DNA from: Microbacterium paraoxydans
Lineage (GTDB): Bacteria; Actinomycetota; Actinomycetes; Actinomycetales; Microbacteriaceae
Reading direction: 5' to 3'
DNA: 64,000 bases
Assembly: GCF_019056515.1 (NCBI RefSeq)
Contig: NZ_CP064873.1
Location: 1,922,001-1,986,000 of the forward strand
A program made the position numbers and the translations under genes. Positions 36,195-46,618 of this stretch are shown here, piece after piece. The notes beneath the pieces were generated by a model. That model had not been told where the DNA came from. It saw only the letters and a list, made by a program, of their open reading frames with translations, and did not search any database. How positions within the stretch are numbered: the stretch's first letter is position 1; each line of letters opens with the position of its first letter.

Positions 36195-36869
36195 TCAGGC
36201 CTCGACGGCCGCGCTGCGCTGCGCCCAGAGATCGCGGATCACGTTCTCGAACGCCGCCGGTGGCTGCGCGCCGCTGATGCCGTACTGACCGTCGACCACG
36301 AAGAACGGCACCCCCTGGATCCCGTAGGCGCGAGCCTGCGCCTGGTCCTGGCGGACGTCGGCGAGGTACTGCTCGCTCTCGAGTGCGGCGCGGGCGCGAT
36401 CGGCATCGAGGCCCACCTCGGCGGCGAGGGCGACGAGATCGTCGATGCGTCCGACGTGCTTGCCCTCGGTGAAGTAGGCGGACATGAGCCGCTCCTCCAT
36501 CTCGTGCTGGCGGCCCTCGGCCTTCGCGAAATGCAGCAGCTCGTGCGCCTTCACGGTGTTCGTGTGCTGCAGCAGGTCGAACCGGTACTGCAGGCCCGCG
36601 TCCGCGGCGACGTTCGTGACGTTGGCGAGCATCTGCTCGACCTGCGTGCGCGGCATCCCCTTGTGCCCGGAGAGGAAGTCGATCTCGTCGCCGTCGAAGT
36701 CGACCGGGGTGTCCGGGGAGAGCTCGAACGAGTGGAAGGTGACCGTGACCTGCGGAGCGTCCTCGTCGGCGGAGACCGCCTCCAGCCCCTTCTCGAGGTT
36801 GCGCTTGCCGATGTAGCACCAGGGGCAGGCGATGTCGGACCAGATGTCGATGGAGATGGGTTCAGTCAC
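36195..36869 (-). CDS. DsbA family (FrnE-like) oxidoreductase
   Basis: 224 residues. N-terminal thioredoxin-fold active site IACPWCYIGKRNLE (C-P-W-C) with no signal peptide, so cytoplasmic. GIQGVPFFVVDGQYGISGAQ contains the cis-Pro loop (GVPFF). FrnE-type proteins are disulfide isomerase/oxidoreductases linked to oxidative stress tolerance. GTG start. Divergent from the P-loop gene across 52 bases. Confidence 0.93.
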   Translation of the reverse strand: MTEPISIDIWSDIACPWCYIGKRNLEKGLEAVSADEDAPQVTVTFHSFELSPDTPVDFDGDEIDFLSGHKGMPRTQVEQMLANVTNVAADAGLQYRFDLLQHTNTVKAHELLHFAKAEGRQHEMEERLMSAYFTEGKHVGRIDDLVALAAEVGLDADRARAALESEQYLADVRQDQAQARAYGIQGVPFFVVDGQYGISGAQPPAAFENVIRDLWAQRSAAVEA

Positions 36870-36909
36870 ACCGTGATCAACCGCTCGGGCGTCCGACGTA
36901 TTCCGTCAG

Positions 36910-36915
36910 TAGAAT
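36910..36915 (+). promoter_or_regulatory. Leaderless -10 box of the P-loop gene
   Basis: TAGAAT ends six bases before ATG 36922. No Shine-Dalgarno lies between. Confidence 0.55.
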
Positions 36916-36921
36916 CCTCGG

Positions 36922-37530
36922 ATGCTCTCCGCCGACGATCCCCTGCCCTTCCGGCCCGCTCGGGTGCTCGTCGCGGGCGTCACAGGGTCGGGGAAGACGA
37001 CTCTGTCCCGACGGCTCGCCGCCCTCTGGGACCTCCGTCACGTGGAGATCGACGGCCTGTTCCACGGCCCGGACTGGACCCCGCGGGCGGAGTTCCTCGA
37101 CGACGTGCGCGCCTTCGCCGCGGAGGAGCGCTGGGTGACCGAGTGGCAGTACACGAGCAAGGGCACCGACGAGATCCTGACCCCGAGAGCGCAGCTCGCG
37201 CTCTGGCTCGACTACCCGTACCGCGTGGTGCGGTCGCGTCTGCTCCGGCGCACCCTCAGCCGCAGCATCCTCCGCACCCGGATGTGGAACGGCAACGTCG
37301 AGAAGCCGATCTGGCGGATGCTGGGGGCCCCGCCGGAGGAGAGCATCCTGGCCTGGCAGACGAAGACGCTGCGAACCTGGTCCGAGCGCTTTCCCGCGGT
37401 GCAGGAGCGCTTTCCCCACCTCACGATCGTACGACTCACGCATCCGCGCGAGACGGAGCGCTGGCTGCGGGCTCAGGCCGAGGTCGGGGTGTCCACGGCG
37501 CCGCCGAAGCGTCGGTCGCGGGAGAGGTAG
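36922..37530 (+). CDS. Adenylate kinase-like P-loop NTPase (topology modulation/FlaR type)
   Basis: 202 residues. N-terminal Walker [12 protein letters not shown] (about residues 19-29), then [16 protein letters not shown], typical of the FlaR/topology-modulation group of small kinases in which the residue after the Asp contacts the acceptor. Lys/Arg-rich lid region [19 protein letters not shown]. Substrate unknown. The last 58 bases, encoding the basic tail PPKRRSRER, overlap the end of uppS on the other strand. Confidence 0.85.
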   Translation: MLSADDPLPFRPARVLVAGVTGSGKTTLSRRLAALWDLRHVEIDGLFHGPDWTPRAEFLDDVRAFAAEERWVTEWQYTSKGTDEILTPRAQLALWLDYPYRVVRSRLLRRTLSRSILRTRMWNGNVEKPIWRMLGAPPEESILAWQTKTLRTWSERFPAVQERFPHLTIVRLTHPRETERWLRAQAEVGVSTAPPKRRSRER

Positions 37531-38273
37531 ACCCCGATCGCGCGCCAGAGCTCCTCGCGCGAGAAGTCCGGCCACAGGGTGTCGAGGAACACCATCTCGG
37601 CGTAGGCCGACTGCCACAGCAGGAAGTTGGAGGTGCGCTGCTCCCCCGAGCTGCGCAGGAACAGGTCCACGTCCGGCATGTCGGGCACGTAGAGGTGACG
37701 ACGGATCATCTTCTCGCTGATCGCGTTGGGCTTCACCCGCCCGGCCGCGACATCGGCTGCGATGGCCCGCATCGCGTCGACGAGTTCGACCCGACCGCCG
37801 TAGTTGACGCACATGGTGAGGGTGAGCACGTCGTTGTCGCGGGTCAGCTGCTCGGCGTACTGCAGCTCCTTGATGACGCTCCCCCACAGGCGCGGCTTGC
37901 GCCCCGCCCACCGCACACGCACACCCCACTCGTTGAGCTGATCGCGGCGGCGGTGCAGCACATCGCGGTTGTACCCCATGAGGAAGCGGACCTCCTCGGG
38001 GGAACGGGCCCAGTTCTCGGTGGAGAACGCATAGACGGAGAGGTGCTTCACGCCGGCCTGGATCGCGCCGGCGACGACGTCGAGCAGCACCTCCTCCCCG
38101 GCCTTGTGGCCCTCGATGCGGTTGAGGCCCCGGCGGTTCGCCCAGCGCCCGTTGCCGTCCATGACGATGGCGACGTGCTCCGGGACGGCCGGGAACGCGG
38201 GCGGGTACACGCCGGTCCAGTCGATCGGCCGATACGGCACGGCGTCCTTGTGCGTGTAGGGCTTCGGGCTCAC
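37473..38273 (-). CDS. uppS: Isoprenyl (undecaprenyl) diphosphate synthase
   Basis: 266 residues. cis-Prenyltransferase: [15 protein letters not shown] with the catalytic Asp and P-loop, [48 protein letters not shown] and the conserved [14 protein letters not shown]. It builds the C50-C55 lipid carrier for cell wall synthesis (or a shorter Z-prenyl chain). GTG 38273 overlaps the recO stop and follows GAAGGAG, so longer upstream readings are rejected. recO-uppS is a conserved actinobacterial pair. Confidence 0.97.
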   Translation of the reverse strand: MSPKPYTHKDAVPYRPIDWTGVYPPAFPAVPEHVAIVMDGNGRWANRRGLNRIEGHKAGEEVLLDVVAGAIQAGVKHLSVYAFSTENWARSPEEVRFLMGYNRDVLHRRRDQLNEWGVRVRWAGRKPRLWGSVIKELQYAEQLTRDNDVLTLTMCVNYGGRVELVDAMRAIAADVAAGRVKPNAISEKMIRRHLYVPDMPDVDLFLRSSGEQRTSNFLLWQSAYAEMVFLDTLWPDFSREELWRAIGVYLSRDRRFGGAVDTPTSA

Positions 38274-39013
38274 CGTGCTCCTTCTCCGGGGGTGGACGAC
38301 ACGTGCGCGAGCGAGCGGATGCCCCGCTCCAGGTGCCACTGGGCGTACGCCGCGACGAGACCCGAGGCGGCGGCGGTGTCAGCGTGCGGCGCCGCGTCGA
38401 TGAGGTCCCAGTCGCCGCGGATCAACGCGCGCAGCAGTGTCAGGGTCTTCTCGGCGATCCGCGGGCTCCCGGCGGGTGCATCGGCGTGGCAGACCAGGCC
38501 GCCCAGCTGCGCGACGAAGACGGAGTGCGGCCCCGGAGCCCCGCAGCGCGCGCAGTCCTCGAGGGACGGTGCCCACCCCGAGAGGGACATGACCCGCAGC
38601 AGGTACGAATCGAGGATGCTGCGCGGAGCGTGCTCGCCGCGGGACAGCGCCCGCAGCCCGCCGACAAGCAGGAGGTACTGCTCCGGGGTGGCCTCGGCGT
38701 CGCTGAGCCGATCCGCCGTCTCGACCATGGCGTTCGCGGCGGTGAACCGGTCGTAATGCGCGGCGATGTCCGTGCCGTAGGCTCCGAGCGACTCGGCCTG
38801 CTGCACGATGTCGAGCGAGCGGCCTTCGTAGAGCTGCACGTCGGCGACCATGAACGGCTCGAGGCGGGAGCCGAACTTCGACGAGGTGCGCCGCACGCCC
38901 TTGGCCACCGCGCGCACCTTGCCGTGCCGCCGGGACAGCATCGTGACGATGCGATCCGCCTCGCCCAGCTTGTGGGTGCGCAGGATCACCGCTTCGTCTC
39001 GGTAGGTGGGCAC
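38270..39013 (-). CDS. recO: DNA repair protein RecO
   Basis: 247 residues. N-terminal OB fold ([40 protein letters not shown]) and C-terminal helical domain with a zinc-like CARCGAPG. RecO loads RecA onto SSB-coated DNA with RecR. GTG start 39013 is preceded by a GATAAT box six bases upstream, so the mRNA may be leaderless, although GGAGG sits within the box region. Divergent from the TRIC channel gene across 34 bases. Confidence 0.95.
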   Translation of the reverse strand: MPTYRDEAVILRTHKLGEADRIVTMLSRRHGKVRAVAKGVRRTSSKFGSRLEPFMVADVQLYEGRSLDIVQQAESLGAYGTDIAAHYDRFTAANAMVETADRLSDAEATPEQYLLLVGGLRALSRGEHAPRSILDSYLLRVMSLSGWAPSLEDCARCGAPGPHSVFVAQLGGLVCHADAPAGSPRIAEKTLTLLRALIRGDWDLIDAAPHADTAAASGLVAAYAQWHLERGIRSLAHVSSTPGEGAR

Positions 39014-39019
39014 CCTTCG

Positions 39020-39041
39020 ATTATCCTCCGTGCGCGACAAT
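39020..39041. promoter_or_regulatory. Back-to-back leaderless promoters for recO and the TRIC gene
   Basis: Minus-strand GATAAT (39020-39025) ends six bases before the recO GTG; plus-strand GACAAT (39036-39041) ends six bases before the TRIC GTG. Only ten bases separate the two boxes, so each promoter's upstream contacts overlap the other's start. Confidence 0.5.
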
Positions 39042-39047
39042 GGACGC

Positions 39048-39740
39048 GTGACCGAACCGCTCTTCACCATTCCGCTGTGGGCGGACCTCCTCGGCGTCGG
39101 CCTCGGCGGAGTGCAGGGCGCGATGTTCGCCGCCGGATTCCAGGGCCAGCGCCGGCTCGACTGGCTGGGCGTCGCGATCATCGGGATCATGATCGGCATG
39201 GGCGGCGGTCTCATCCGCGACATCCTGCTCGGACAGACGCCCGCCACCCTGCAGAACCAGTGGTACCTGGTCACGGCCGCGGGTGCCGCCCTGCTCGGCA
39301 TGCTGCTGGCCGGACTCTTCACGCGGCTCAACACCGCGATCGTGGTGCTGGACGCCGTCGTGATCGGCATGTTCGGCGCCTTCGGGACGAGCAAGGCGCT
39401 CGCCTTCGGCATCCCGGAAGTGCCCGCGGTGTTCATCGGGGTCTGCGCCGCGGTCGGCGGGAGTGTGCTCCGCGACATGCTGATGGGCCTGCCGACGGCG
39501 ATCATGCACGTCGGCTCGCTGTATGCCGTGGCCGCGGCCGCCGGATGCACGTTCATCGTCGTGGCGAACGCCGTCGGGATGCCCATCCCCCTCGCGGCCG
39601 TCATCGGCATCGTCGTGACCGCCGTGATCCGGATCCTCGCCGTGACGTTCGATGTTTCGCTTCCCGAGCAGCGCCGTCTCTACCGCCGCAAGGTCGCCGC
39701 CGAGACCGGTGCCATCCCGATCGTGAAGCCCCAGGACTGA
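39048..39740 (+). CDS. Trimeric intracellular cation channel (TRIC) family protein
   Basis: 230 residues, seven membrane helices. The repeated glycine-arginine motif of bacterial TRIC (UPF0126) channels appears twice: [17 protein letters not shown] and [17 protein letters not shown]. These proteins form trimeric K+/monovalent cation channels. The C-terminus is a basic cytoplasmic tail ([10 protein letters not shown]). GTG start 39048. Its stop is immediately followed by the first copy of a 70-bp intergenic repeat. Confidence 0.93.
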   Translation: MTEPLFTIPLWADLLGVGLGGVQGAMFAAGFQGQRRLDWLGVAIIGIMIGMGGGLIRDILLGQTPATLQNQWYLVTAAGAALLGMLLAGLFTRLNTAIVVLDAVVIGMFGAFGTSKALAFGIPEVPAVFIGVCAAVGGSVLRDMLMGLPTAIMHVGSLYAVAAAAGCTFIVVANAVGMPIPLAAVIGIVVTAVIRILAVTFDVSLPEQRRLYRRKVAAETGAIPIVKPQD

Positions 39741-39810
39741 CTTCGAATCGCCCGATTGGCTCCATCCCGCCGCTGAATACGACCGATCGCGCGATTCGAA
39801 CGACGATCAG
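39741..39810. repeat. 70-bp intergenic inverted-repeat element, copy 1
   Basis: Begins directly after the TRIC stop and ends over the tetR stop. Outer 15-base arms TTCGAATCGCCCGAT and ATCGCGCGATTCGAA (one mismatch) bracket a 29-base centre. 62 of 70 bases match copy 2 at 40975-41044. Both copies lie between convergent genes and bracket the tetR-VOC pair. Confidence 0.9.
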
Positions 39811-40520
39811 GTGGCGGCGAGCCCGTCGATCACGCGCGCGAGGCCGAACTCCCACGCTGTTCGAGCGTCATAGGGCGCGCCCAGGGCTTCCCCGGCAGCC
39901 TGGCCCACCGACCGGGCGAGCGGCAGGTCGTCACCCAGGTAGGCCGCCAGACGCGGTGCCGCTTCCGCCCACGAGGCGGCGAACGACTCCGCACTCTGCT
40001 GCTCGCGCATGCGCGCCGCCGCGGAGAGGGTGAAGTCCAGCACGAAGCTCAACGCCGCGTCGCGCTCCACGGCGCCGAGGCCGAGGCCGTCGAAGGCGTG
40101 GAGCTCCCGGTCGTACTTGGCGATGGTGCCGGGGCCGAGTGCGACCCGCGGATCCCGGACATCGATGAGCCACGGGTGGGTGCGGAAGAGGCGCAGGTTG
40201 TCCTCGGCGATCGCCCGAACCGCCGCACGCCATCCGGAGGCCTGCGCAGGCGCGACCAGCATCCTGGCGTGCATCGCGTCCGCCATCAGGACGAGCAGGT
40301 CGGCGCGGCTGTTGACGTGCGTGTAGATCGACATCGGCGTCAGGTCGAGGCTCTGCGCGAGAGACCGGATGGTCACCGCGCCGAGCCCGTCGGCGTCAGC
40401 CAACACGACAGCGCGGTCGACCACGTCATCCGTCGAATGACGCGCCTTCGGTCCGCGCTGTGGGGTCGCGGGAGCCACGGGGCTGTGCCGCCAGAGCAGA
40501 TCGACGAGGTTCTTGGTCAT
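39807..40520 (-). CDS. TetR family transcriptional regulator
   Basis: 237 residues. N-terminal TetR helix-turn-helix after an unusual 30-residue extension (VAPATPQRGPKARHS): VTIRSLAQSLDLTPMSIYTH. The GPKARHSTDD start resembles the TetR_C_1 tetracycline-repressor group. Divergent from the VOC gene across 66 bases containing a perfect 15-bp palindrome overlapping the VOC promoter. A TAGGCT box ends seven bases before ATG, so the transcript is probably leaderless. Confidence 0.92.
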   Translation of the reverse strand: MTKNLVDLLWRHSPVAPATPQRGPKARHSTDDVVDRAVVLADADGLGAVTIRSLAQSLDLTPMSIYTHVNSRADLLVLMADAMHARMLVAPAQASGWRAAVRAIAEDNLRLFRTHPWLIDVRDPRVALGPGTIAKYDRELHAFDGLGLGAVERDAALSFVLDFTLSAAARMREQQSAESFAASWAEAAPRLAAYLGDDLPLARSVGQAAGEALGAPYDARTAWEFGLARVIDGLAAT

Positions 40521-40527
40521 CGGGAAT

Positions 40528-40567
40528 AGCCTAGACCGCTCGCGCCTTAACACTGTACACTGTACAG
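40528..40567. promoter_or_regulatory. tetR/VOC divergent promoter with a perfect palindromic operator
   Basis: Perfect palindrome CTGTACACTGTACAG (arms CTGTACA/TGTACAG) at 40553-40567. TACACT inside it (40556-40561) is a -10 candidate for the VOC gene, so a bound repressor would block the polymerase. TAGGCT on the minus strand (40528-40533) serves tetR. Confidence 0.65.
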
Positions 40568-40586
40568 ACTTTCGATAAGGAGAACC

Positions 40587-40967
40587 GTGAACATCACGCA
40601 GACCGCCCTCTCGCTCAACGTTCCCGACGTCGCCGCCTCCGCCGCCTTCGCCATGACGCACTTCGGGTTCGAGGAGGCGATGTCCGCGGAGGGCTTCGTC
40701 TCGTTGCGGCACCCGGGGCCGGTGCCGAACGTCATCTTCCTCGAGACGGGGCTGTCGACGTTCCGCCCGGAGGAGATCGCCGGATCCGCCGGTCAGGGAA
40801 CTCTGATCGTCTTCGTCGTCGACGAGATCGACCAGGAGTTCGCCCGGATCGCCGCCGCGGGCGCTCGCGTGGTCACCCCTCCCGAGACCGAACCCTGGGG
40901 CGAGCGGTACTGCCAGTTCGCCGACCCCAACGGCCTCATCTGGCAGCTGGTGCAGTGGGTGGCCTGA
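40587..40967 (+). CDS. VOC family (glyoxalase/bleomycin-resistance-like) protein
   Basis: 126 residues, one VOC domain of paired beta-alpha-beta-beta-beta units: NITQTALSLNVPDVAASAAF at the N-terminus and WGERYCQFADPNGLIWQLVQ at the C-terminus. Members bind metal ions or sequester small molecules; the substrate is unknown. GTG start preceded by AAGGAG. Controlled by the divergent TetR, so it may protect against a toxic inducer (inference). Stop is followed by copy 2 of the 70-bp repeat. Confidence 0.9.
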   Translation: MNITQTALSLNVPDVAASAAFAMTHFGFEEAMSAEGFVSLRHPGPVPNVIFLETGLSTFRPEEIAGSAGQGTLIVFVVDEIDQEFARIAAAGARVVTPPETEPWGERYCQFADPNGLIWQLVQWVA

Positions 40968-40974
40968 TCCCCCA

Positions 40975-42924
<1,950 letters not shown>

Positions 42925-42963
42925 GCACCTGAGACGATCCGTCCACGCGCGACACTGGTCGGT

Positions 42964-43611
42964 ATGAGGTCCTTCCGCGATCGCTCTCCCCTCGCCTTCG
43001 GCGCCGCGACGGCTCTGCTGCTCCTGGCCGGTTGCACCACCGCCCCGGGAGCGTCCGCACCGCCGACGAGCACGACGGTGCCGTCAGACACGCGCTGGGA
43101 GGAGGCGGAGCCCGCGCCACCGACAGGACCCGTGGTCGGCACCGGAACCGTGCTCGACGAGTCCGGGGATGTCCGGCTGTGCCTCGGCGCGATCCGCGAG
43201 TCGTATCCCCCGCAGTGCGACGGTGTGCCGCTCGACGGGTGGAGCTGGGACGGCGTGGACGGCCGCGAGACGTCCGGAGAGACGCAGTGGGGGGCCTACG
43301 CGGTCACCGGCGCCTGGGACGGCGAGCGGTTCACGGTGACCGAGCCGCCTGCTCTCCTCGCGCTCTACGATCCGATGGCGCCGGAGGACCCCACCGGCGG
43401 CGTGGACGGCACCAGCACGGCGGAGGAGCTCGACCGCGTGCAGAACGACATCGCCGGCCGCCTCGGCGCGGAGGCTCTCGCGCTGTCCACCGATCGCGGC
43501 TACGTCTGGCTCCAGGTCGTCTGGGATGACGGTTCCATGCAGAACGCCGCGGATGAGGAATACGGCGAGGGCGTCGTCATCGTGACCTCGGCATTGCAGG
43601 AGATCGGCTAG
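42964..43611 (+). CDS. Hypothetical lipoprotein
   Basis: 215 residues. N-terminal signal with lipobox LLAGCT (Cys about residue 24), then a Thr/Pro-rich linker (APGASAPPTSTTVPS). The mature domain has two Cys residues (RLCLGAIRESYPPQCDG) and an acidic composition. I do not recognise a family with certainty. No clear Shine-Dalgarno; GACACT lies seven bases before ATG. Divergent from the leuA leader across 51 bases; tail-to-tail 4-base overlap with the next oxidoreductase gene. Confidence 0.75.
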   Translation: MRSFRDRSPLAFGAATALLLLAGCTTAPGASAPPTSTTVPSDTRWEEAEPAPPTGPVVGTGTVLDESGDVRLCLGAIRESYPPQCDGVPLDGWSWDGVDGRETSGETQWGAYAVTGAWDGERFTVTEPPALLALYDPMAPEDPTGGVDGTSTAEELDRVQNDIAGRLGAEALALSTDRGYVWLQVVWDDGSMQNAADEEYGEGVVIVTSALQEIG

Positions 43612-44549
43612 CCGTCGGGGATCAGCGCGAGCTTGCCGCCCGGGTGCCCGGTGGCGAGGAGGCGATGGGCCTCCGGCGCCTCGGTCAGCGGGAAGGTCCG
43701 TGCCACAGGGACCACGAGGTCGCCGTTCTGCGCCAGAGCGAGGAGTTCGCTGCGCACCTCGTCGCGGAACCGGGCGCTCTCCGTCATCGACCCGGCGATC
43801 GCGAGGAAACCCTCGGCGGACGCCCGCGACGGGTTCGCGATCGTGACGATCCTCCGGCGGTCCGCCACCAGGCTCAGGGAGACGTCGACGGCTTCGTCGG
43901 TCCCCACCGCATCGAGAGCCGCGGCGACCGGATTGTCCGCCAGCGCGCGCACCCGATCCGCGAGCCCGGCACCGTAGGCCACGGGGATGCCGCCGAACCG
44001 CCGCACCTCGTCGAAGCGCTCCGGGCTCGCCGTGCCGATCACCCGGACGTCCCGCAGCCGGGCCTGCTGCAGCACGCTGACCCCCACCGCACCGGATGCA
44101 CCGTGCAGCAGGATCGTCTCGCCCGGGGCCGCACCGGTGACGGCGAGCATCTCGGACGCGGTCGTGCCGACGAGCAGGAGGTTCGCCGCCTCGGGGTGCG
44201 CGAGCGTCGTCGGCTTCGCGAAGACCGTGGCAGCCGGCACCGTGAGCTCCGTCGCGTACCCGCCCCGGACGCGGAAGGCCACGACCTCGTCGCCGACCCC
44301 GGCGTCGCCCGAGCCGATGCGGGTCCCGGGGCCGATCGCCACGAGCTCACCCGAGAGTTCGTACCCGATGGCGACCGGGAACTCGAGCCCCGGCCGAGCG
44401 GCCGCCACATGCTTCGCGTCGGCCGGATTCACCCCGGCGGCACGCACCCGGATCGTGACCTCGCCCTGGCGCGGCGGCGCGGGGACGTACTCCTCGAAAG
44501 CCCACGACTCGGGAGGCCCGGCCGTCGTCGCGACCCAGTGCTTCGCCAT
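43608..44549 (-). CDS. NADP-dependent quinone oxidoreductase-like MDR protein
   Basis: 313 residues. Medium-chain dehydrogenase/reductase without zinc ligands: VRAAGVNPADAKHVAAARPG, then Rossmann motif ILLHGASGAVGVSVLQQARL with the G-X-G-A-V-G fingerprint of quinone oxidoreductases. Probably reduces quinones or enones with NADPH. ATG 44549 (GAGGGG upstream) is preferred; ATG 44564 with AGGAG three bases upstream is the alternative. Accessory gene between leuA and the sigma factor operon. Confidence 0.88.
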   Translation of the reverse strand: MAKHWVATTAGPPESWAFEEYVPAPPRQGEVTIRVRAAGVNPADAKHVAAARPGLEFPVAIGYELSGELVAIGPGTRIGSGDAGVGDEVVAFRVRGGYATELTVPAATVFAKPTTLAHPEAANLLLVGTTASEMLAVTGAAPGETILLHGASGAVGVSVLQQARLRDVRVIGTASPERFDEVRRFGGIPVAYGAGLADRVRALADNPVAAALDAVGTDEAVDVSLSLVADRRRIVTIANPSRASAEGFLAIAGSMTESARFRDEVRSELLALAQNGDLVVPVARTFPLTEAPEAHRLLATGHPGGKLALIPDG

Positions 44550-44592
44550 GCCCTCGCCCCTCATCGTCTCCTGTACCGGCCCGCCCCGGCTC

Positions 44593-45063
44593 TCAGAGGA
44601 AGCAGCGGATGTTGGTCGCGGAACCCGAGACGTTGCTCCAGGCATTGGCGTTGACGGTCGCCAGCACCGAGGCCCCGTTACGCACCTGCATGTACCCCGA
44701 GGTCCGCGCGTTCGCCGCGGAACGTGTGGCGAACGACGACGGGATGGTGATGGTGGTGCAGCTCCCCCAGCTCAGCATGCCGCCGCCGAGGTTGGAGGCG
44801 TTGTACGCGCAGATCCGCCCGGTCGCGCAGGAGCCGACGGAGCGCGCCGCGACCCGCGACGTCGCCGGGGCCGGTCGGTACTCCATGTCGAGTTTCGGCC
44901 AGACGGCGCTGCCGCCGTCGGTCACCACACCGCCGGGAACCTCTTCGAGCAACTGGGAGAGCTGGGGATCGACGGGCTCCTCGGCTGCCGCGACGGCGGG
45001 GCCGCCGGTCACGACGAGAGCCAGGGCCACGAGAACCGCGGTCAGCGGGCGCGAGTGCTTCAT
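44593..45063 (-). CDS. Secreted peptidase inhibitor family I36-like protein
   Basis: 156 residues. A cleavable signal peptide (TAVLVALALVVTGGPAVAAA, then EEPVDP) is followed by a linker and a C-terminal I36/beta-gamma crystallin-like domain: CATGRICAYNASNLGGGMLS and paired Cys residues (SCATGRIC, GSCTT, IRCF). Known I36 proteins such as SMPI from Streptomyces inhibit metalloproteases; target here unknown. ATG overlaps the stop of the CU044_5270-like gene, so this secreted protein is part of the ECF sigma factor operon. Confidence 0.85.
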   Translation of the reverse strand: MKHSRPLTAVLVALALVVTGGPAVAAAEEPVDPQLSQLLEEVPGGVVTDGGSAVWPKLDMEYRPAPATSRVAARSVGSCATGRICAYNASNLGGGMLSWGSCTTITIPSSFATRSAANARTSGYMQVRNGASVLATVNANAWSNVSGSATNIRCFL

Positions 45064-46043
45064 TGCACGACCTCCTCAGGGATGTCCCACATCCGGTAGT
45101 CCACGACCGCACCGGCCGGGAAGACGCCGTCGTCCTTCAGGACGGTTCGCTCGATGCCGACGATGCGGCCGGTGTCGAGGGACACCAGAAGGTCGTCGCT
45201 CACGATGCCGTCCGCGGACAGCACGCGGATACCGGCGACAGGACGCCCGAGGCGGTCGGTGGACTCGCCGAGCGCCTGCGCTCCTCCGGAGGCCTCGATG
45301 AGCGTCAACACCTCGGCGTGCTGCGCGTTGGTGAGCGTCCACTGACCGAAGACCGAGGTGAGGGCGGTCACCACCTCGAAGGCCGTCGGGTCGTCCGGCA
45401 TGCCGAACGCCTCCAGGAGCGCCCGCACGTCGGCGGCGGACTCCCCCGGCGCGGCGACGACCGGGGTCTCGAACTCGCCGGGGGCGAAGGTCACGCGCGA
45501 GGCCACCTCGCCGCTGCTCACGATCTCGGAGTCGCCGTTCGCGACCGCGTCCTCGGGATCGTAGGGGACGCCATTGATGGCGAGGGCCTCCCCGGAGAGG
45601 TCTTCCCGCCAGGTGAACGTCGAGAACTGCGGCATGACCTCGGTGCGCCCCGTGTCCATCTCCGCGTTGAACGACCAGGACGCGGTCCGCACCGAGCGCT
45701 CCGGGTCGGCGGGCGGCGCGAACACCGTCAGCTCGGTCTCCGCGTCGGCCACGATGTCGCTCAGAGAGCCGGTGCTCTCGAAGACCAGCGGCGACGGAGT
45801 ACCCGCGACGGCGGACTGCGGCGGAGTGAGGGCCGCGAAGGCGATGGCGACCGACGCGGCGGCGGCGGCCAGCCCTGCGGCCCAGCCGATCGTCCGGGTC
45901 CGCCGGCGGCGCTGCGGCGCGCGAGCGGACCGGATGATGCGGTCGCGCGCGGCGATCGCACGCGCGTCCGGCTCGGCGTCGCGCGGCGTGCGCGCGGGAT
46001 CGGCCTCGACGAGCACGCGCTCGAGCAGGGCATTCTCAGGCAT
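45060..46043 (-). CDS. Membrane-anchored CU044_5270-like protein, putative sigma regulator
   Basis: 327 residues. Basic N-terminal cytoplasmic part (about 50 residues, RSARAPQRRRRTRTIG), a single transmembrane helix (WAAGLAAAAASVAIAFAALT), then a large extracytoplasmic domain ending in VLKDDGVFPAGAVVDYRMWD. The arrangement resembles the CU044_5270 family, often found next to ECF sigma factors. A role as membrane-bound regulator of the adjacent sigma factor is inferred; no zinc anti-sigma motif is visible. ATG overlaps the sigma factor stop (ATGA). Confidence 0.75.
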   Translation of the reverse strand: MPENALLERVLVEADPARTPRDAEPDARAIAARDRIIRSARAPQRRRRTRTIGWAAGLAAAAASVAIAFAALTPPQSAVAGTPSPLVFESTGSLSDIVADAETELTVFAPPADPERSVRTASWSFNAEMDTGRTEVMPQFSTFTWREDLSGEALAINGVPYDPEDAVANGDSEIVSSGEVASRVTFAPGEFETPVVAAPGESAADVRALLEAFGMPDDPTAFEVVTALTSVFGQWTLTNAQHAEVLTLIEASGGAQALGESTDRLGRPVAGIRVLSADGIVSDDLLVSLDTGRIVGIERTVLKDDGVFPAGAVVDYRMWDIPEEVVQ

Positions 46044-46564
46044 CACGCACTCCCCGTCTCCTCCAGTCCCAGCGTGGCGCGCAGCCGTTCCTCGGCCCGC
46101 GCCAGCGTCTTCCGCACCCGGGACTCGGAAGCGCGCAGCAGCTCCGCAATCTCCCCCACCGCGAGTCCATCCCAGTACGTGAGCATGATGATACGCCGTT
46201 GCCCCGGAGTGAGGACACCCAAAGCTCTGAGGACTTCGCTGCGCCCGAACCCGCCGAGGGTCTCCGGGTCGCCGGAGAGCCCCGCGTGCACGGCATCGAT
46301 CGCACCGTGCGCGGTGGGAGAACGCCGAGCGCGGGCACGAAGGTGGCGGTCGGTCTGTCGGAGCAGCCAGACCTTCCCGGGGGGACGGGTCGGGCGCAGC
46401 CGTGACCACGCGACGAGGAACACCTCCGACACGATCTCACTGACCTCGTCGTCATCGGGGACGACGCCCTCGATGTGGTGGCGCACCGTCGCCCAGTGCT
46501 CGTCGAACACTCGTGTGAAGACCTCGTTCCGCAGCGAGCTCGGGTCTTCGCCGCGGCCGATCAT
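46043..46564 (-). CDS. ECF-family RNA polymerase sigma factor
   Basis: 173 residues. Region 2 DEVSEIVSEVFLVAWSRLRP with the -10-binding helix, and region 4 RRIIMLTYWDGLAVGEIAEL then LRASESRVRKTLARAEERLR for -35 recognition. There is no long C-terminal extension. First gene of an overlapping three-gene operon with a membrane protein and a secreted I36-like protein. It starts 54 bases upstream of era on the same strand and could be transcribed separately. Confidence 0.92.
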   Translation of the reverse strand: MIGRGEDPSSLRNEVFTRVFDEHWATVRHHIEGVVPDDDEVSEIVSEVFLVAWSRLRPTRPPGKVWLLRQTDRHLRARARRSPTAHGAIDAVHAGLSGDPETLGGFGRSEVLRALGVLTPGQRRIIMLTYWDGLAVGEIAELLRASESRVRKTLARAEERLRATLGLEETGSA

Positions 46565-46618
46565 GTCGGTGGGGTCGGCGGTCGGCCCGCCGCCTCCGAC
46601 GTCCTGCTGCCCGGCATG

